Positions 35,764-44,051 of a DNA stretch of 64,000 nucleotides are shown here, piece by piece. A program made the position numbers and the translations under genes. The notes under the pieces were generated by a model that was not told the origin of the DNA, searched no databases, and worked only from the letters and a program-made list of their open reading frames with translations. The stretch comes from Pseudobdellovibrionaceae bacterium. GTDB lineage: Bacteria > Bdellovibrionota > Bdellovibrionia > Bdellovibrionales > Bdellovibrionaceae. The stretch lies in NCBI GenBank assembly GCA_019637915.1, contig JAHBUV010000001.1, positions 1,892,565 through 1,956,564 on the forward strand, written 5' to 3'. Within the stretch, counting starts at the first letter, position 1, and each line of letters opens with the position of its first letter.

Positions 35764-35793
35764 AGGGAGCCGCGAGCTCCCTTTTCTTTTTTT
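35764..35793 (+). terminator. Intrinsic terminator after rpmA
   Basis: AGGGAGC (35764-35770), loop CGCGA, GCTCCCT (35776-35782) followed by a T-rich tract to 35793. It separates the ribosomal protein pair from obg, whose start is 10 bases further on, so partial read-through may supply obg. Confidence 0.8.
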
Positions 35794-35802
35794 GAGGGAA
35801 CC

Positions 35803-36837
35803 ATGAAGTTCATCGATGAGGTCCGTATCACAGTTGCTTCCGCCCACGGCGGACCCGGCGGAGTCAGTTTCCGTCGCGAGGCTTTCGCTCCGCGCGGCGG
35901 CCCGGATGGCGGCGATGGCGGGAAGGGCGGCGATGTCATCCTGAGGACCTCCAAGCACCTCAACTCCCTCGTGGATTACAAGGCCAACAAGCGCTATGCC
36001 GCCAAAGAGGGCGAGCCGGGCGCGGCCGCCAACTGCTCCGGCGCCGCCGGAGCGGACATGGTGCTCTTGGTTCCGGAAGGAACCCTGATCCGGGACGACG
36101 AAACCGGCGAAATCCTGATCGACATGACCGAGATCTCGGAGCACGTGCTTTTGAAGGGCGGTCGTGGCGGCAAAGGAAACGCCTTTTTCAAAACCAGCGT
36201 CAATCAAGCCCCTGAATACGCCCAGCCCGGCGAGGACGGCGAAAGCCTGTCGATCCGTTTGGAGCTGAAGCTGATCGCCGATGTCGGGATCATCGGATTC
36301 CCCAACGCCGGCAAGTCGACGCTGATCTCGCGCGTTTCCGCGGCCAAACCGAAGATCGCGGACTATCCCTTCACCACGCTCGCACCCAACCTCGGTGTCG
36401 TGCGGGCGGCGGAGTACCGTTCTTTCGTCGTGGCCGACATTCCGGGGTTGGTGAAGGGCGCGCATCAGGGCGTCGGCCTCGGCATCCAGTTCCTGCGTCA
36501 CATCGAGCGCACGCGTTTGTTCATCCATCTGATCGACGCTTCGGGGATGTCGGGCCGCGATCCCGTGCAGGATTACGAAGACATCAACTTTGAAATCAAA
36601 ATGTACGATGAGGCGAACGCGGGCAAAGACGGGTTTTTCCCGCTGTCCACGCGTCCGCAATTCGTCGTGTTCAACAAGATCGACACGCTGTCCGCCGACG
36701 CGCTGAACCGCTTGATCGCGGAATTCAAAAAGCGCACGCAAGCGACGCCCGTGGCGATTTCGGCGGTGACCGGCCGGGGTGTGAAAGAGCTCATCCAGGA
36801 AGTCGCGCACCGCGTGTTCGAGGATCGAAAGGACTAG
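35803..36837 (+). CDS. obg: GTPase Obg/CgtA
   Basis: 344-residue ribosome-assembly GTPase. The glycine-rich Obg fold is complete (GGPGGVSFRREAFAPRGGP, GDGGKGGDVILR), then the G domain with G1 GFPNAGKSTLI, G2/G3 DYPFTTLAPNLGVV and ADIPGLVKGAHQG, G4 NKID and G5 SAVTGRG. There is no extra C-terminal OCT domain. ATG at 35803 follows GAGGGAACC. Confidence 0.96.
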   Translation: MKFIDEVRITVASAHGGPGGVSFRREAFAPRGGPDGGDGGKGGDVILRTSKHLNSLVDYKANKRYAAKEGEPGAAANCSGAAGADMVLLVPEGTLIRDDETGEILIDMTEISEHVLLKGGRGGKGNAFFKTSVNQAPEYAQPGEDGESLSIRLELKLIADVGIIGFPNAGKSTLISRVSAAKPKIADYPFTTLAPNLGVVRAAEYRSFVVADIPGLVKGAHQGVGLGIQFLRHIERTRLFIHLIDASGMSGRDPVQDYEDINFEIKMYDEANAGKDGFFPLSTRPQFVVFNKIDTLSADALNRLIAEFKKRTQATPVAISAVTGRGVKELIQEVAHRVFEDRKD

Positions 36838-36840
36838 GCC

Positions 36841-37860
36841 ATGAAGAGAATCGGCATTTTCGGCGGCAGCTTCAATCCTCCCCACATGGGCCACGTCAAC
36901 AGCCTGCAGACCGTGCTCAAGAAAATGGGCCTGGACCGCATCCACGTTGTCCCGAGCAATCAAAATCCGCTGAAAGTGCAGGTCGAGGGACCGACACCGC
37001 AGCAGCGCGAGGAGATGATCCGTTTGGCGATGTCGTCGTATGGCGACGCCTTCTTCATCGATGATCGCGAGATCCGCCGCGGCGGCGTCAGCTACACGAT
37101 CGACACGTTGAAGGAGTTCCGTAAGGACCACGCCGCCGAGAACCTGTTCCTCATCATCGGCGCGGACAACCTCGAGTCTTTCCACGAGTGGAAGGACTAC
37201 AAGAAAATCCTGACGGAGGCGAACCTCATCGTCACCACGCGCCCGGGCTTTGAAATCCCCACCTCGGTGGAGGAGATGCCCGAATTCCTTCGCGACCTGG
37301 TGGAGGAAGCGGATTTCAACTTCATCGAACTCAAAACCGGCCGCAGCGTGCAGTTCCTGACCTTGTCCGACGTGGAGGTTTCCTCCAGCGACATCCGCAA
37401 AAAACTGCGCAGCGGCCGCCCGGTGCAAAAAGAACTGCCCCTGTCGGTGGAGTCCTACATCAAGGAACAAGGCCTGTACCGTCCCCTCGGGGACCGCATC
37501 GGCGACTACCGCAAGTTCGTGGATTTCTGCGCCAACGTCCTTTTCGAGAGAAAAGGCATCAATGTCCGCGGTTTCGACCTGCGTCCGACGACCTCGCCGA
37601 CGGAGTTCGCCCTCGTCGCTTCCGGCACGAGCACCCGCCACGCCTCCGCTCTGGCTGAAAACGTCATCGCCCGCGTGAAAGAGGAATACAACGTGCACCC
37701 GCAAGGCGTGGAGGGGATGGATGAAGGCCGCTGGGTCGTCATCGACTACGGCTCGTTGATCGTCCACTTGTTTTACGATTTCGTCCGCCACGAGTACGCC
37801 CTGGAGAATCTCTGGAAGGACGGCAAGGACCTGGGCCTCAAGGATCCCCATCCGGCGTGA
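36841..37860 (+). CDS. nadD: Fusion of nicotinate-nucleotide adenylyltransferase (NadD) and ribosomal silencing factor (RsfS)
   Basis: 339 residues, against about 200 for NadD. Residues 1 to about 215 are NadD: nucleotide-binding FGGSFNPPHMGHVN, GADNLESFHEWKDY, and VSSSDIRKKLRSGRPV. From about residue 222 the sequence is RsfS/YbeB: KFVDFCANVLFERKGINVRG, then ASGTSTRHASALAE and GRWVVIDYGSLIVHLFYDFV, ending YALENLW. One frame covers both with no internal start resembling an rsfS start. In many bacteria rsfS directly follows nadD and precedes rlmH, so this looks like fusion of neighbours. The start is 3 bases after the obg stop. Confidence 0.93.
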   Translation: MKRIGIFGGSFNPPHMGHVNSLQTVLKKMGLDRIHVVPSNQNPLKVQVEGPTPQQREEMIRLAMSSYGDAFFIDDREIRRGGVSYTIDTLKEFRKDHAAENLFLIIGADNLESFHEWKDYKKILTEANLIVTTRPGFEIPTSVEEMPEFLRDLVEEADFNFIELKTGRSVQFLTLSDVEVSSSDIRKKLRSGRPVQKELPLSVESYIKEQGLYRPLGDRIGDYRKFVDFCANVLFERKGINVRGFDLRPTTSPTEFALVASGTSTRHASALAENVIARVKEEYNVHPQGVEGMDEGRWVVIDYGSLIVHLFYDFVRHEYALENLWKDGKDLGLKDPHPA

Positions 37861-38327
37861 AAATCGTTTTCCTGCACGTCAGCACCGCCCATGAGGAATG
37901 GGCGGATCGGGCGTCCGATCTGTACCTCAAAAAGATCTCCGCCTTCATGCCCGCCGCGGATGAGGCGATGAAGCCGCGCAAAGCCTCCCGCGAGGACGCC
38001 GCCGCGAAAAAAACCCGCGAGTCGGAGCAGATCCTCGAGTTCCTGAAAAAAGACGACTACCTGATCCTCTTCGATGAGCGCGGGGAAAAACTCGACTCCC
38101 GCGGCTTCGCCAAAAAACTGGAAACGGCCCTGGGAAGCTCCAAAAAGCGCCTGGTGTTTCTGATCGGCGGCGCCTACGGCGTTGACGAAAACGTCCGTCG
38201 TCGCGCCGATCGGGTGGTCAGCCTTTCGCCCTTGGTGATGAATCATTTGCTGGCGAAAACCGTGGCTCTCGAGCAGATCTACCGAGCCTTCACGATCCTG
38301 CGCAATATCCCGTACCACAACGACTGA
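37857..38327 (+). CDS. rlmH: 23S rRNA (pseudouridine-1915-N3)-methyltransferase RlmH
   Basis: 156-residue SPOUT methyltransferase that acts on helix 69 of the large subunit rRNA. The SAM-binding knot is shown by LVFLIGGAYGVDENVR and the C-terminus LEQIYRAFTILRNIPYHND. GTG start at 37857 overlaps the nadD-rsfS stop (GTGA), so it is translationally coupled to the fusion. Confidence 0.94.
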   Translation: MKIVFLHVSTAHEEWADRASDLYLKKISAFMPAADEAMKPRKASREDAAAKKTRESEQILEFLKKDDYLILFDERGEKLDSRGFAKKLETALGSSKKRLVFLIGGAYGVDENVRRRADRVVSLSPLVMNHLLAKTVALEQIYRAFTILRNIPYHND

Positions 38328-38360
38328 AACTCCGGCCCGTCGCTTGCTGCTTTCCGGGCC

Positions 38361-39056
38361 ATGGAAACGTCCTGGTCAAAATTCCTTCTTTTCGGTTTGA
38401 GCGCCTGTCCGGGCTGCGGAAGTTATTGGCGGCAAGAGGGGCTTCTTTGCGCCACCTGCGAGGCGATTTTGTCGGTCAAGATGGCCGCTCACGTGGAAAA
38501 GGTGGAGGGTCTCACGGTGCGTTCGCTGTTCCAGTGGGAACCCGGGGAAAGCGACATCCTCTCCCATCTGATCCTGGCTTTGAAAGGGCCGCACCGCGCC
38601 CGGGCCTGGCGCCACTGGGCCTTGCAGTTTGCCCGCCATCATGAAGGGCATTTGCCGAGCGGAGCCTGGCAGGTGCTGAGCGCGCCGTCGTCGAAAAAGA
38701 CGAAAGGTCGCGATCATGCCGACTCCTGGGGGGAAGGCCTCGCCGATCTGCATGGACTGCGCTTCGAGGGAAAGCTCTTCGGGCGGCCCGGGGGGAGTCA
38801 CCGTTTCCTTAACCGTGACCGGCGGATGAAGGAGCACGGCCTTGTAAAATTGACAGAGTCCCCGGTGAACCGGCACCGGGCTTGGATCATGGCCGATGAC
38901 ATTTTGACCACCGGCGCGACGGCGCAAGCGGTATATCGCGCCCTGCAACGACCGAAGCATTTTGAAATATGGTGCCTGGCACGGCGGACCCACATTTCTT
39001 GCGCCGCGTCTGGCTCTATGTTAAGACTCGGAGAACTCAAGGGATTTCAAATATGA
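38361..39056 (+). CDS. ComF/GntX-like phosphoribosyltransferase-family protein
   Basis: 231 residues. An N-terminal zinc ribbon (CPGCGSYWRQEGLLCATC) and a C-terminal phosphoribosyltransferase loop (AWIMADDILTTGATAQAVYRAL) are the two hallmarks of ComF proteins, which take part in DNA uptake or use. The middle is divergent and the segment GGSHRFLNRDRRM stands where ComF has Q-X3-R-X2-N. No ribosome binding site is visible before the ATG at 38361; a GGCCC/GGGCC inverted repeat abuts it. The 3' end overlaps the lolA-like gene by 4 bases. Confidence 0.8.
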   Translation: METSWSKFLLFGLSACPGCGSYWRQEGLLCATCEAILSVKMAAHVEKVEGLTVRSLFQWEPGESDILSHLILALKGPHRARAWRHWALQFARHHEGHLPSGAWQVLSAPSSKKTKGRDHADSWGEGLADLHGLRFEGKLFGRPGGSHRFLNRDRRMKEHGLVKLTESPVNRHRAWIMADDILTTGATAQAVYRALQRPKHFEIWCLARRTHISCAASGSMLRLGELKGFQI

Positions 39057-39691
39057 CCATGTGGATGACGACGCTTTTTTCCCTCGCCCTGGCGGCCGGT
39101 GGAAATGCGGACCTCAAAAAGATCGATCAAGCCACGGCTTTTCTGCGCGGCTCGAACGGCCGGAAAATCATCGTGGAAAAAACGGTGGTTTACGACCTGC
39201 TCGACAAGACACAGACCTTCAAAGGCGTCATCACGCTGTCCAACAATAAATTTCGTTGGGAAACCAGCGAGCCGGAAAAATCCCTGATCGTTTTCGACGG
39301 GAAAACCCTGCTGACGCTGCAGTATCCGCCGGCGGAACTGGGCGGTCCCGTGCAGGTGACGCGCTCCCGCCTGAACGGCAAAGCGAAAGACCAGGTGTTG
39401 CTGGGCCTTCTCGCCGGCCGCGAGAAATTTTCCGGCCGTTTCAAAATCAATTCGACGAAGAAGGACGGAAAGCTCAAAACCTACGAGCTGGAGCCGCTCA
39501 AGGCCGACCCTTCCGTGCGCCGCTTCTCGATCGCGATCGAAGATCCCGCCAAGCTCAAGGAAATCTCCTACGTGGATGAAGTGAACAACAAGACCGCCAT
39601 CCGCATCATCAAACACGAAGCCGTGAAAAATCCCGCTGCGAAACTCTTCGAAGTGAAATTGCCGAAGGATGCCGAGGTGACCGATCTATGA
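39053..39691 (+). CDS. lolA: LolA-like outer-membrane lipoprotein carrier
   Basis: 212 residues with a short signal peptide (MTMWMTTLFSLALAAGGNA). The LolA-type half-barrel is suggested by the series of strands FKGVITLSNNKFRWETSEPE, SLIVFDGKTLLTLQYPP and the later YELEPLKADPSVRRFSI and LKEISYVDEVNNKTAIRI. LolA moves lipoproteins across the periplasm to LolB or the outer membrane. ATG at 39053 overlaps the stop of the comF-like gene (ATGA) and its own stop overlaps rimO (ATGA). Confidence 0.8.
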   Translation: MTMWMTTLFSLALAAGGNADLKKIDQATAFLRGSNGRKIIVEKTVVYDLLDKTQTFKGVITLSNNKFRWETSEPEKSLIVFDGKTLLTLQYPPAELGGPVQVTRSRLNGKAKDQVLLGLLAGREKFSGRFKINSTKKDGKLKTYELEPLKADPSVRRFSIAIEDPAKLKEISYVDEVNNKTAIRIIKHEAVKNPAAKLFEVKLPKDAEVTDL

Positions 39692-41064
39692 AAAACCAGG
39701 AACACGCCCAGAACCGCAAAGTGCATTTCATCAGCCTCGGTTGCCCGAAAAACCTCGTCGACAGCGAGATCATGGCCGGCACCCTGATGAAAGAGGGTTA
39801 TGAAGTCGTCGGTGACGAGAGCGAGGCGGAAACCGTCATCGTCAACACCTGCGGCTTCATCGAGGACTCGAAGCGCGAATCCATTCAACGCGTTCTCGAC
39901 ATGGCCGAGCTGAAGAAAAACGGCCGCCTGAAAAAACTCGTCGTGGCGGGCTGCCTCACGCAACGCTACAAAGACGACCTCGTGGAAGGCCTGCCGGAAG
40001 CCGATCTTTTCGTCGGCTCCGGGGAGTTCCAGAACATCGCGAGCATCCTGAAAAAATCGGATGCCGGCGACCCCACCAAGAAATTCTTCAACCTGCCCAC
40101 CTACCTTCAGCAGCAGGAAACCCCGCGCGTGAATTCGCAGCCGGGTCATCGCGCCTACCTGAAGATTTCCGAGGGGTGCATGAAGCGCTGCGCTTTCTGC
40201 GCGATCCCCGTCATCCGGGGCAACCTGCAGTCGCGCACCATCGACAGCGTCGTCAACGAGGCGAAGCTGCTCGCCGCCGGCGGCGTGAAGGAACTGATCA
40301 TCATCAGCCACGATTTCACCGATTACGGCTGGGACCTGCGTCGCAAGAACCCGCAGGCGACGGAAGCCCCCGTGGAGCTGTTGCGCGCCCTTTGCCGCGT
40401 CGAAGGCATCGAGTGGATCCGCTTGTTGTACCTCTACCCGGACGGCATCACGCCGGAGATGGTGGAACTCTTCGCCACCGAGCCGAAGCTGGTGAAATAC
40501 TTCGACATGCCCTTGCAGCACGTCAATGACGACGTCCTGAAGCGCATGAACCGCAAAATGACCCGTGGGGAAATCGAAACGGTCCTGCAGAACATCCGCG
40601 AGAAAATCCCCAACGCCATCATCCGCACGCAGTTCATCGTCGGTTTCCCGGGCGAGACGGAAGAGCAGTTCGAGGAAATCCTCGACTTCATGACCCGGCA
40701 CGAATTCGACCGCGTCGGCTGCTTCAAGTACTCGCCGGAGGAAAGCACTCCGGGCGGGAAGATGGCGGATCAGATCGATGACGAAACCAAAGAACGCCGC
40801 TGGGACGCGGTGATGAGCGTCGCCCAGCGCATCAGCCTGGATAAGCACCGCCAGATGGTCGGCCAAACGCTGGACGTTCTGGTCGAGGGCTTGAGCGAGG
40901 AAACGGATCTGCTGTTGCAGGGCCGCTTCTGGGGCCAGGCCCCCGAGATCGACGGCGTCGTCTTGATCAACGACGGGCAAGCCCGTTCCGGCGAAATCGT
41001 GAAAGTCCTGATCACTGAAAGCATGGAATACGATCTCATCGGCGAGATCGTCGCGGAGGCCTGA
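39688..41064 (+). CDS. rimO: Ribosomal protein S12 methylthiotransferase RimO
   Basis: 458-residue radical-SAM enzyme that methylthiolates Asp of S12. N-terminal UPF0004 domain with three cluster cysteines (SLGCPKNLVDSE, NTCGFIEDSK, AGCLTQRY), radical SAM motif GCMKRCAFCAIP, and a C-terminal TRAM domain. The SLGCPKNLVD sequence separates RimO from MiaB. Confidence 0.95.
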   Translation: MKNQEHAQNRKVHFISLGCPKNLVDSEIMAGTLMKEGYEVVGDESEAETVIVNTCGFIEDSKRESIQRVLDMAELKKNGRLKKLVVAGCLTQRYKDDLVEGLPEADLFVGSGEFQNIASILKKSDAGDPTKKFFNLPTYLQQQETPRVNSQPGHRAYLKISEGCMKRCAFCAIPVIRGNLQSRTIDSVVNEAKLLAAGGVKELIIISHDFTDYGWDLRRKNPQATEAPVELLRALCRVEGIEWIRLLYLYPDGITPEMVELFATEPKLVKYFDMPLQHVNDDVLKRMNRKMTRGEIETVLQNIREKIPNAIIRTQFIVGFPGETEEQFEEILDFMTRHEFDRVGCFKYSPEESTPGGKMADQIDDETKERRWDAVMSVAQRISLDKHRQMVGQTLDVLVEGLSEETDLLLQGRFWGQAPEIDGVVLINDGQARSGEIVKVLITESMEYDLIGEIVAEA

Positions 41065-41066
41065 GA

Positions 41067-41576
41067 ATGAAGCCCGGCGACGCCCTGCTGGTTCTCGAGA
41101 TGGAAAGCCTGGGGAAGGCTTATGAAGTCATCCAAGGCCTTGCGAACGCCGTTGAAGCCGTGGAGATGATCCCGGGCGCCACGGGCGCCGTGGTGATGAT
41201 TGCCGGGAACGAGACGGCCCTGAAAGGTCTGCAGGGCCATGCCGGGATCACGCGCCAGCGTCTGGTCCCCAGCCTGTCGGAAGCCGTCGTGCAGGCCTAC
41301 CTGGGCCTTGAGAACCCCCCTTTGGACGGGAATTTTTTCTGCTTTGAAAGCCCCGACCTCGGCGAGGTTTTCGAGGTCGCCGACACCCTGGCTCAAAAGG
41401 GTTTCGCGCCTTTTGACCTGCGCATCCTGCGCGGCGGTCCCTGGAAAGCCTATGTGCTGGCCACGGGCCGGGGCGGGACGGAGAGTCTGGCGGGATTTCC
41501 ATGGTTGGTGCGCCTGACGCACATTCCGTCACCGAGCGCCTCCCTGCGGGATTATTTTTCCCTGAAACCTCACTGA
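41067..41576 (+). CDS. Protein with two BMC-like repeats, function unknown
   Basis: 169 residues. Two segments resemble one another and the bacterial-microcompartment shell (BMC) pattern: residues ~5-55 (ALLVLEMESLGKAYEVIQGL ending VVMIAGNETAL) and ~88-136 (FFCFESPDLGEVFEVADTLA ending KAYVLATG). Both keep an E-X2/3-LG-X2-YEV/FEV core, a strand, and a final ...-G turn. No other shell protein or encapsulated enzyme is in the window. The gene starts 2 bases after rimO, so it is probably co-translated. The BMC relation is my reading of the pattern and needs profile confirmation. Confidence 0.7.
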   Translation: MKPGDALLVLEMESLGKAYEVIQGLANAVEAVEMIPGATGAVVMIAGNETALKGLQGHAGITRQRLVPSLSEAVVQAYLGLENPPLDGNFFCFESPDLGEVFEVADTLAQKGFAPFDLRILRGGPWKAYVLATGRGGTESLAGFPWLVRLTHIPSPSASLRDYFSLKPH

Positions 41577-42613
41577 AAAGCGCAGCGTTCGGCGACGGTC
41601 TCGAGCTTTTCCGCCCATTCCAGGGCCTTCATCTGTCTTAACGAACTCGCGGCCCGGCGCACGATCGGGGTGTGCTTGCGGCCGTTGCGACGGCAGGCGG
41701 CCTGAAAGGCGTCGTGGGCGCGCTCGAATTTTTTGAGCTGGATTCCGGAGTTGCCGACGCCCACCAGACAGCGTTCCGAGTTCTTGTCCGCGAGCAGGCA
41801 GGCCTCGTAGTATTTGGCCGAATCGACCCAGTTCTTCTGGCTTTCGTAGTAAGCGGCGATTTCGTATTGCGCGAGCTCGGAGGAGGGGAATTTGTCGGCG
41901 GCGGCCTTCAACAGGCGGCCGGCTTTGTCCTCCTCGCCCTTTTGCTTGGCGATGATCCCGAGATAGACGTGGTTGTCGGCGATTTTGGGATTCACGCCGA
42001 TGGCCTGTTTGCACACGGCCTCGCCCTGTTCGTTTTCGCCGTCGTTGGCGTTGAGTTCGCAAAGTTTCGTGAGGAAGTCGGCGCGCGGCCCGAAGGCCTC
42101 GATCATGTCCTGGTAAAGCAAGCGCCGTTCGTAGGGGTTTTTTTCGTAGATTTCGGCGAGAACCTCGTAGGCCGGCTGGTACTTGGGATTCACTTCGATG
42201 GCTTTTTTCAGGGTCTCTTTGGCCTCGTCGGGCTTGCGTTGACGCATGAATTGGGCGCGGCCGAGGAAGGTCAGGACCTCTTCGTCGTTGTTGTTTTTAC
42301 CGAGCCAGAGGTTGGCGGCGCGGATGACGTCGTTCCACTCTTTTTTCGCCTCATGGGCTTTGATCAGCAAAATGATCCCGGCTCGGTCCAAACGCTCGAC
42401 GTTCTTCCACAGCAGGGCCGTGGTTTTCGCGTAGTCGTTCTTTTTGAAGAGGCCTTGGGCCTCGTGGTAAATTTCTTTCGGGGACGCCGGCGCGGCGGGG
42501 GCCGCCCAGGCCGGACCAATGACCAGGAATGAGACGAGAACGATCCAACCCCCGGCCGGAAGGCGTATTCCAGAGCGGAAGGAGTCTCTTTGCGAGCCAA
42601 GGAATCTTGCCAT
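41570..42613 (-). CDS. TPR-repeat periplasmic protein
   Basis: 347 residues with a signal peptide (hydrophobic GGWIVLVSFLVIGPAWAAPA) and about seven tetratricopeptide repeats, for example PDEAKETLKKAIEVNPKYQP, GEEDKAGRLLKAAADKFPSS and WVDSAKYYEACLLADKNSER. TPRs serve protein contacts; the partner is unknown. The start lies 20 bases from the divergent pilin-like gene, a possible functional link. The N-terminus before the signal core is long, so a start a few codons later is possible. The 3' end overlaps the opposing gene by 7 bases. Confidence 0.85.
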   Translation of the reverse strand: MARFLGSQRDSFRSGIRLPAGGWIVLVSFLVIGPAWAAPAAPASPKEIYHEAQGLFKKNDYAKTTALLWKNVERLDRAGIILLIKAHEAKKEWNDVIRAANLWLGKNNNDEEVLTFLGRAQFMRQRKPDEAKETLKKAIEVNPKYQPAYEVLAEIYEKNPYERRLLYQDMIEAFGPRADFLTKLCELNANDGENEQGEAVCKQAIGVNPKIADNHVYLGIIAKQKGEEDKAGRLLKAAADKFPSSELAQYEIAAYYESQKNWVDSAKYYEACLLADKNSERCLVGVGNSGIQLKKFERAHDAFQAACRRNGRKHTPIVRRAASSLRQMKALEWAEKLETVAERCAFQ

Positions 42614-42633
42614 GTGCTACCTTTATTTATGAG

Positions 42634-43494
42634 ATGCCGAGGGGAATTTTTCCAGGGAAATCATCACGACAGTCCAGTCTGAGATGCCGATCCGGGCAGG
42701 GCATGATCGAGTACATCCTCGTGGTGACCGTGACGGTGATCATCGTCACCGCCATGGCCCAGAGGATGTATAAGCCGTTGGGCGACTTCGTCGAAGGGCT
42801 CATGGGCACGTACGTGGCCTGCCTTTTGGAAACGGGGGAGCTGCCGGCGCTGGGGAGTCCCGATGGCAACAGCGAATGCAGGCCCCCTTTGATGGGTGGG
42901 GAGCCCGGGCCCGACGTCGCCGACGGCTCGCAAAGCCAGCCGAAGAGCGACTCCTCCAAAAACACCGGCGAGGACCCCGATTCCTCGGACAAGGTGAAAG
43001 ATCCGCGTTCAACCAACGACAACCCCAGTGCCAGCAACAACGCCGGAGCGGGCTCTCGGACGATCATTCGCGGACAAGGCGCGAGCGCGGGCGTTGACGG
43101 CGCCGTTCCCGGCCGGCGCGTCGAAATTTCCCTGGATGGCGGCGGGGGAGGAGCTTTTTTCGGCAGCGGTGGCGGCGGCGGTGGAAGCATCTATCAAAGG
43201 AACAGCCGTTATCTGGCGGTGACCGGCGGATTGGCCGAGGAAGTGAAAAAAAGACAGGAGCGCGAGAGCTCCAAGGTCAGCTCCCAGCGCGTGGAGGGCG
43301 ACGCCCGAGGCGCCAACAAGAAGATCGAAGTGAAACAACCCGAGCGCAAGCCGGCCGAAGACAAGGAAATGGGCGGTTTGGACATCTCGGAAATCATCAA
43401 ATACATCCTCATCGCCGGCATTATCATCATTCTTCTGGTGCTGATCGGCGGCCAGGCCCTGCAGCTCTCGAAAAGCTGGGAAAAGGGCGAGTGA
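42634..43494 (+). CDS. Class IVb pilin-like (Flp/TadE-type) protein with Gly-rich middle and C-terminal membrane helix
   Basis: 286 residues if ATG at 42634 is used; the ribosome binding site there is poor. Near residue 21 is a class IVb prepilin site, SG-QGMIEYILVVTVTVII: cleavage after Gly21 would place Glu at +5 and Tyr at +6 as in Flp pilins. After the hydrophobic helix come a disordered Ser/Asp-rich stretch, a poly-glycine segment (GGGGGGAFFGSGGGGGGS), a charged region and a second membrane helix (IIKYILIAGIIIILLVLIGG). The second helix is unusual for a pilin. The frame is open to 42529. Tad-like genes occur at the end of the window. Confidence 0.7.
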   Translation: MPRGIFPGKSSRQSSLRCRSGQGMIEYILVVTVTVIIVTAMAQRMYKPLGDFVEGLMGTYVACLLETGELPALGSPDGNSECRPPLMGGEPGPDVADGSQSQPKSDSSKNTGEDPDSSDKVKDPRSTNDNPSASNNAGAGSRTIIRGQGASAGVDGAVPGRRVEISLDGGGGGAFFGSGGGGGGSIYQRNSRYLAVTGGLAEEVKKRQERESSKVSSQRVEGDARGANKKIEVKQPERKPAEDKEMGGLDISEIIKYILIAGIIIILLVLIGGQALQLSKSWEKGE

Positions 43495-43534
43495 TTCCGT
43501 CTGGAATTTCGCGTTGTCCGAGGGGAAAAGGGCC

Positions 43535-43562
43535 TTTGTTGCTAACGCCTCGCGATTAAAAT
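43535..43562 (+). promoter_or_regulatory. Weak candidate promoter before the DUF2203-nadE pair
   Basis: TTTGTT (43535-43540), 16-base spacer, TAAAAT (43557-43562, five of six -10 bases). It would leave a leader of about 105 bases. The -35 is poor. Confidence 0.25.
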
Positions 43563-43673
43563 TTCTTCTCAGGGGATTCTTAAGTTTTCTTTCACGGTGT
43601 TTTTCTCTTGAGACAAGGTCGTCTTTCAAGGACAAGAGGCTCTCGCAAAAAAAAGGCGGAGGGGTTTTCGGCC

Positions 43674-44051
43674 GTGATCGTTCAGATCAACAGACATCGC
43701 ATTTTCAGCTTGGTTGAGGCGCAGAATCTGCTGCCCGTCGTCTATCGCCTGACGGAAGAAACCAGCCGCGAAGTCCGTAAAATCCTGCAATGCCTGGAGA
43801 CGCTGCCGGACAAGCAATCGTCGCGGGCCGCTGAACTCGAGGGGCGCGCGGACGGGCTGATCGATCGCTGGCAGAAGAAGATCGAGCGCCTGGGCGGATC
43901 CCCCAAGGGCATGTGGCTTGTGGATTTTGACAACGGCCAGGGGTACTGGTGCTGGAAATTCCCCGAAGTTCGCATTGAATACAGTCATGGCTACCAAGAC
44001 GGCTTTTCCGGGCGTAGACTCGTTGAGAACACGCACGGGAAGCAACTATGA
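43674..44051 (+). CDS. DUF2203 family protein
   Basis: 125 residues. Typical of the family are the N-terminal RIFSLVEAQNLLPVVYRLTE and the C-terminal KGMWLVDFDNGQGYWCWKFPE. Function is unknown; members are small and soluble. I chose the GTG at 43674 because GGCGGAGGGG lies 9 bases upstream and the protein then begins as family members do; an in-frame ATG at 43608 adds 22 basic residues. Its stop overlaps nadE by 4 bases. Confidence 0.8.
   Translation: MIVQINRHRIFSLVEAQNLLPVVYRLTEETSREVRKILQCLETLPDKQSSRAAELEGRADGLIDRWQKKIERLGGSPKGMWLVDFDNGQGYWCWKFPEVRIEYSHGYQDGFSGRRLVENTHGKQL

Noticed and set aside
35686-37851. A 721-codon open frame on the - strand opposite obg and nadD-rsfS
   Set aside because: Shadow of two conserved genes; no recognisable domain.
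42630-42690. Direct repeat TGAGATGCCGA at 42630 and 42680
   Set aside because: Only 11 bases, two copies, inside the pilin-like gene region; no target-site or attachment pattern around it.
43495-43673. The 179-base gap checked for a small RNA gene
   Set aside because: Only a weak promoter-like sequence was seen; no terminator follows before the DUF2203 gene, so no separate RNA can be supported.
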